64,000 nt of DNA, taken from Turritopsis dohrnii. Lineage: Eukaryota > Cnidaria > Hydrozoa > Anthoathecata > Oceaniidae. The DNA is taken from the NCBI GenBank assembly GCA_027922465.2, contig BQMF02000815.1, positions 28,911-92,910 of the forward strand. The letters are read 5' to 3'. The notes under the pieces are model-generated. The model was not told the DNA's origin and ran no database searches. It saw only the letters and a program-made list of their open reading frames with translations. Below, one piece after another: positions 60,537-64,000 of this stretch (within the stretch, counting starts at the first letter, position 1; each line of letters starts with the position of its first letter). Made by a program: the position numbers and the translations under genes.

Positions 60537-63500
60537 ATGCACAAAGTGGAAGGGAGAGGTAGGAGTACATTGGGCCTTAAACGACCTCTTTGTCATCTTT
60601 TCTTCGTATTAATCATGTTCATGACAGCCTCTTATCGTCGATTACCCCTGGCAAGTGGAGACAAACCAGCAAATCATTTGTACAGATCAATGATTAAACC
60701 ATTTCCAAGGCGTGTAAGAAGATCATCACCTATCTTGTATTATTCCAACCATATAACAACACGCACACTTGTTCTCTCTGGCGACATTGAAACAAACCCT
60801 GGTCCAGGCAGCACATCACCTTCCTGTCAAATATGTGACAAAACCATCAGAAGGAATGCTAAACGATATCAATGTTCGACATGCATCCAATCCACTCATC
60901 ATAAATGTCTTCAAACAAAAATCCATACAACAAAGCATCAAACTATAATACCCTGGACTTGCTATCAATGCACTCTATCTCAACTGCCCTTTCACAACCA
61001 ACGACATTTAGAAGAGTCACATAATGAAACAGTAGTTACCAGTCAATCTGTGCTTCATGTTGATCAACTGAAACATCACAAAAATCATATGAGCATTGCT
61101 CATCTTAATACACAATTGATGTTGTCTTCTTTCGATGAATTCCAATACATGATGTATACCTACAACTTTGACCTGTTAACCTTATCAGAAACCTGGATAA
61201 AAGATGACAAAAACTTGCTTAATTATGTTCATACCCGGTTATGAATTTCATTATCGCAATAGAAATACTAGAAGAGGTGGCGGTGTAGGCATCTACATTA
61301 AAGATACCATCAAATCATTTAAAATTCGCAATGACATCAATAACATGAATAAAGAGCTAGAACACCTATGGATCGAAATGAAAGATAAGACAACAAAACA
61401 ACCATTCTTAATCGTCACACATTTTATCAACCGAATTTTGACTTTGAATCCAAGCACGCATGGATTGACAACATCGAGAAATTACTTTTTGATATAAAGA
61501 AAGCATGGACTGGCCCTATCATTTTGGCAGGTGATGCTAACATCAACCTAATGGAGACAGATCGAATATCTCAAAAATACATTGATATGTTAAATCTCTT
61601 TGAACTTCGGAATATTATTTCAAAACCAACAAGGAAATCGTCCACACTAATCGATCATTTAATTACCAATATTCCTGCTAACGTACTTCATCACGATGTC
61701 ATACCATGTCCAACTATTAGCGATCACGATGCACCGTACATGATTATAAACATCCGTCTAGATCGTTTTGAGCCACGTTATAAATTTATTCGAAGCTATA
61801 AGAACTTTCAGTTGGAAAAGTACATCGAAGATTTCTCCCAACTCCCATTTTCCGTTATATATGCAGTAGAAGACCCTGATGAGCAGCTTGAAATCCTAAA
61901 TGATCTCATCATACAATGTGTCGATACTCATGCACCACTAAAACGCGTAAAACTAACTAGACCTCCCGCACCATGGATGAAAGAGATCGATATTGTACAT
62001 CTTCAACAGCAACGAAATAAACTAAGATATGAAGCACACAAGTTCAAAAATGGAGAAAGTTGGAACAATTACCGAATAGTAAGAAACGCCATCAAAACTT
62101 CAATAAAAAGGGCCAAGTTATTATTTTACCAAAAAGCACTATCATCGAAACGACCTAAAGAAATATGGAAAACCATCCACCGAATATTAAACCCAAACCT
62201 TAAAACCATTACAGAAGATCCAGATACACTGACCAATCATTTTAACACAATAGCATCTCGTATCGGATTCGCAGAACCTAAACAGCTTAATGAAATTCGA
62301 TCTGCCATCCACAATTTACCAAACAGCCAATATAATTCATTTAAATTACGCCAGATTACTTTACAAAACGTGACAGACGCTATAAAGAAAACACGGAATG
62401 ACTGTTCAGCTGGCTACGATAACATACCAGCTAATCTCATCAAACCTGTGTACTCTTATCTTGCATCTCCTCTTACGTACATCATCAACAACTTCATTCG
62501 AATACAAACATTCCCACGTTCTTGGAAAATCGCAAAAATTAGTCCTGTCCCAAAAGTATCAATGCCATCAAACCTAAATGACTACCGACCAGTTTCCGTG
62601 TTACCATTTCTATCAAAAATCTATGACCGTATAGTTCTCAAACAACTTGGAGAATTTATCGAAGAGCAAATTATTTACCATGAAACACAATTTGGATTTC
62701 GGAAAAACCATTCCACCATCACGTTGTTAATAAAATTCCGAGATGACATCCGGCGTTGAAAATGGGAGAATTAACCATAGCCATATTTACCGACTATACC
62801 AAAGCTTTTGATACCTTGGACTTTGAAACGCTTATAAAATAACTATATTCTCTGAACTTCTCAAAATCATTTCTTTACTGGACTGCTGATTATCTAACAA
62901 ACCGATATCAATACGTGCAAATTAACGACAAACTATCACACCTAAAGAAAATCACATTTGGCGTCCCACAAGGTTCCATCTTAGGACCTATATTCTTCAA
63001 TCTTTATGTGACAGAGTTAAGTCACATCCTACAAAAATCGAAAAGCCTTCAATACGCAGATGACACAACCCTATACCGCCATTGCAAGCTTGATCGAAAA
63101 CACGATAACAGAAATCGAAAAAGATCTAACCAACATATCCACATGGTCAAAAACATTAAATTTGGTTTTTAACAGCTCCAAGACCATGTGCATGCAGTTC
63201 CCATCAAAAGGAAGTAAAAATCATACACCAGATCTTCGGATAACATGCCATAACGAAGTCATTTAAGTCGTACACTCCTGCAAGTTACTTGGTATAGTAT
63301 TTGATGAAAACTTAGATTGGCATATCCATACTAACAAACTTATGAGGGGCTGTTTTGGAGTATTGTGCTGCGCAAGATTAAGCGTTATGCACCATTCCAC
63401 ACAAGAAAACAACTAGTTCAATCGTTGGTTATTTCAAAACTAGACTATGGCAACATACTTTTTTACAACATAACAAATCACCAAAAATCCCGTCTGCAAA

Positions 63501-63886
63501 AAGTTCTCAATGCATCTGCAAGTTTTGTACTTAACAGATATGCTAAAATTGAAGATGTGGTATCACTCAAATGGCTCCCAATCCAGGAACGCCTGGATTA
63601 TTCAGTTGGTCTACTTGCCTTCAGAGCTGCCAATATTCCTACATTCCCTTCATATCTAAAGCTACAATTCAAACAAAACCACAGATTACTTCGAAACAAC
63701 ATTGAATATACAGGTCCAAAGTTGATCCATCCACCCGAACACAACACTTTTCCCGCTCTTGCCGCACTGGTATTTAATGATCTCCCAAAGGGTGTCCGTC
63801 TGGCAGTTGACCTACAGCAGTATAAAACGAAAATGTATGCTTACCTGTTGGATAAAGCTGCTGCGAAAGAACTTGCTCGAATTTAA
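60537..63886 (+). pseudogene. LINE polyprotein: signal/2A, PHD, endonuclease, reverse transcriptase
   Basis: Starts MHKVEGRGRS, with a hydrophobic segment LCHLFFVLIMFM. GDIETNPGP (2A-like) follows at 60780-60806, then a PHD-like finger (CQICDKTI, CSTCIQSTHHKC, WTCYQC). The endonuclease has HLNTQL, LSETW (catalytic Glu region), RGGGVGIYI, AGDANINL and TISDHD. The reverse transcriptase has NDYRPVSVLP, ETQFGFRKN, FTDYTKAFDT, GVPQGSILGP and YADDT. Frames shift near 61235, 61420-61520, 62757 and 63100-63360, and a TAA interrupts near 62839. The copy is inactive but only moderately decayed. Confidence 0.85.
60783..60806 (+). other. 2A-like ribosome-skipping motif
   Basis: Encodes DIETNPGP, the D-x-E-x-NPGP signature at which ribosomes skip the Gly-Pro bond. 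2A-like motifs are established in trypanosome L1Tc and in several invertebrate CR1-clade LINEs. Here it would separate a ~90-residue hydrophobic/basic leader from the PHD-endonuclease-reverse transcriptase protein. Confidence 0.85.
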
Positions 63887-64000
63887 ATGAGTTTTTTATA
63901 TGCAAATTATATTATTTATAAAAAAAAAGAAAAAAAAAAAAAGAATATGTTATAGCTAAGGATGAAGAACCATGTAAATATGGAAATGCCGAAATAAATG

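Larger units (their letters stand above)
60537..64000 (+). mobile_element. CR1-type LINE with 2A-like motif, running off window
   Basis: Plus-strand LINE with a hydrophobic N terminus, a 2A-like motif, PHD finger, endonuclease and reverse transcriptase, then a short 3' region with an A-rich tract (63921-63945) and 'gaaatgccgaaataaatg' at the window end. The first ATG of the frame is 60537. The true 3' end lies at or beyond 64000. Confidence 0.85.

Noticed and set aside
1..64000. tRNA, rRNA, CRISPR array or bacterial operon
   Set aside because: Nothing with tRNA-like arms, rRNA blocks or regularly spaced repeat-spacer units was seen; introns and transposon types are eukaryotic.

Overview
The window is A+T-rich animal DNA made almost entirely of transposable elements, many nested inside one another. 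No intact conventional host gene can be supported. Short spliceosomal introns (GT...AG), CR1-type LINEs with PHD fingers, Harbinger, Kolobok, EnSpm/CACTA, MULE, Helitron and 5- and 6-bp-TSD hAT elements, plus an invertebrate-type HECT-like module and a P2X7 C-terminal-like domain, together suggest an invertebrate metazoan, most likely a hydrozoan cnidarian. That assignment is inference from family composition, not a database match.

Layout. 1-937: 5' part of a non-autonomous Helitron. 2180-~3004: a Helitron-like unit with a different 3' hairpin. ~3569-6552: a decayed LINE whose (TAA)n tail received Helitron copy B (6553-9088). 9111-10669: a broken coiled-coil gene of unknown family. 11239-15280: an intron-containing region in which a HECT-like E3 module is followed, partly in one open frame, by a Kolobok-like transposase. 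15327-18517: two exons of a P2X7 C-terminal-like domain gene whose intron contains Helitron copy C (15694-18353). 18518-~23110: a nearly complete minus-strand CR1-type LINE. 23610-31786: a Harbinger (TAA target-site duplication) with transposase and MADF genes, its transposase split by a 5.3-kb transposon (24899-30218) with ~780-bp inverted arms.

32236-51246: a MULE-like element (10-bp duplication GGGAAAATGA) containing a 16.8-kb EnSpm/CACTA element (32594-49432, duplication ATA). Inside the EnSpm are a complete-looking protein kinase gene on the transposase strand, a tandemly triplicated segment, a multi-exon second gene, a hAT5 element (36600-40278, duplication TCAAC) splitting the transposase's last exon, a Harbinger-type MITE, a second hAT5-type element and a 139-bp TTAA-type MITE.

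52990-58937: Helitron ends flanking a decayed autonomous Rep-helicase Helitron. 59048-60383: a non-autonomous hAT with a 6-bp duplication. ~60537-64000: a plus-strand LINE with a 2A-like motif, PHD finger, endonuclease and reverse transcriptase, running off the window.

Most elements are broken by stops, frameshifts or later insertions. The exceptions are the kinase (uninterrupted, all catalytic residues present), the spliced EnSpm second gene (one early in-frame stop), the MADF gene and the 839-residue LINE reverse transcriptase frame. The most unusual item is the EnSpm element carrying a kinase; next are the long-inverted-arm transposon of uncertain superfamily and the HECT/Kolobok junction. 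Translation starts are approximate, because several long open frames begin at non-ATG codons or at splice acceptors.
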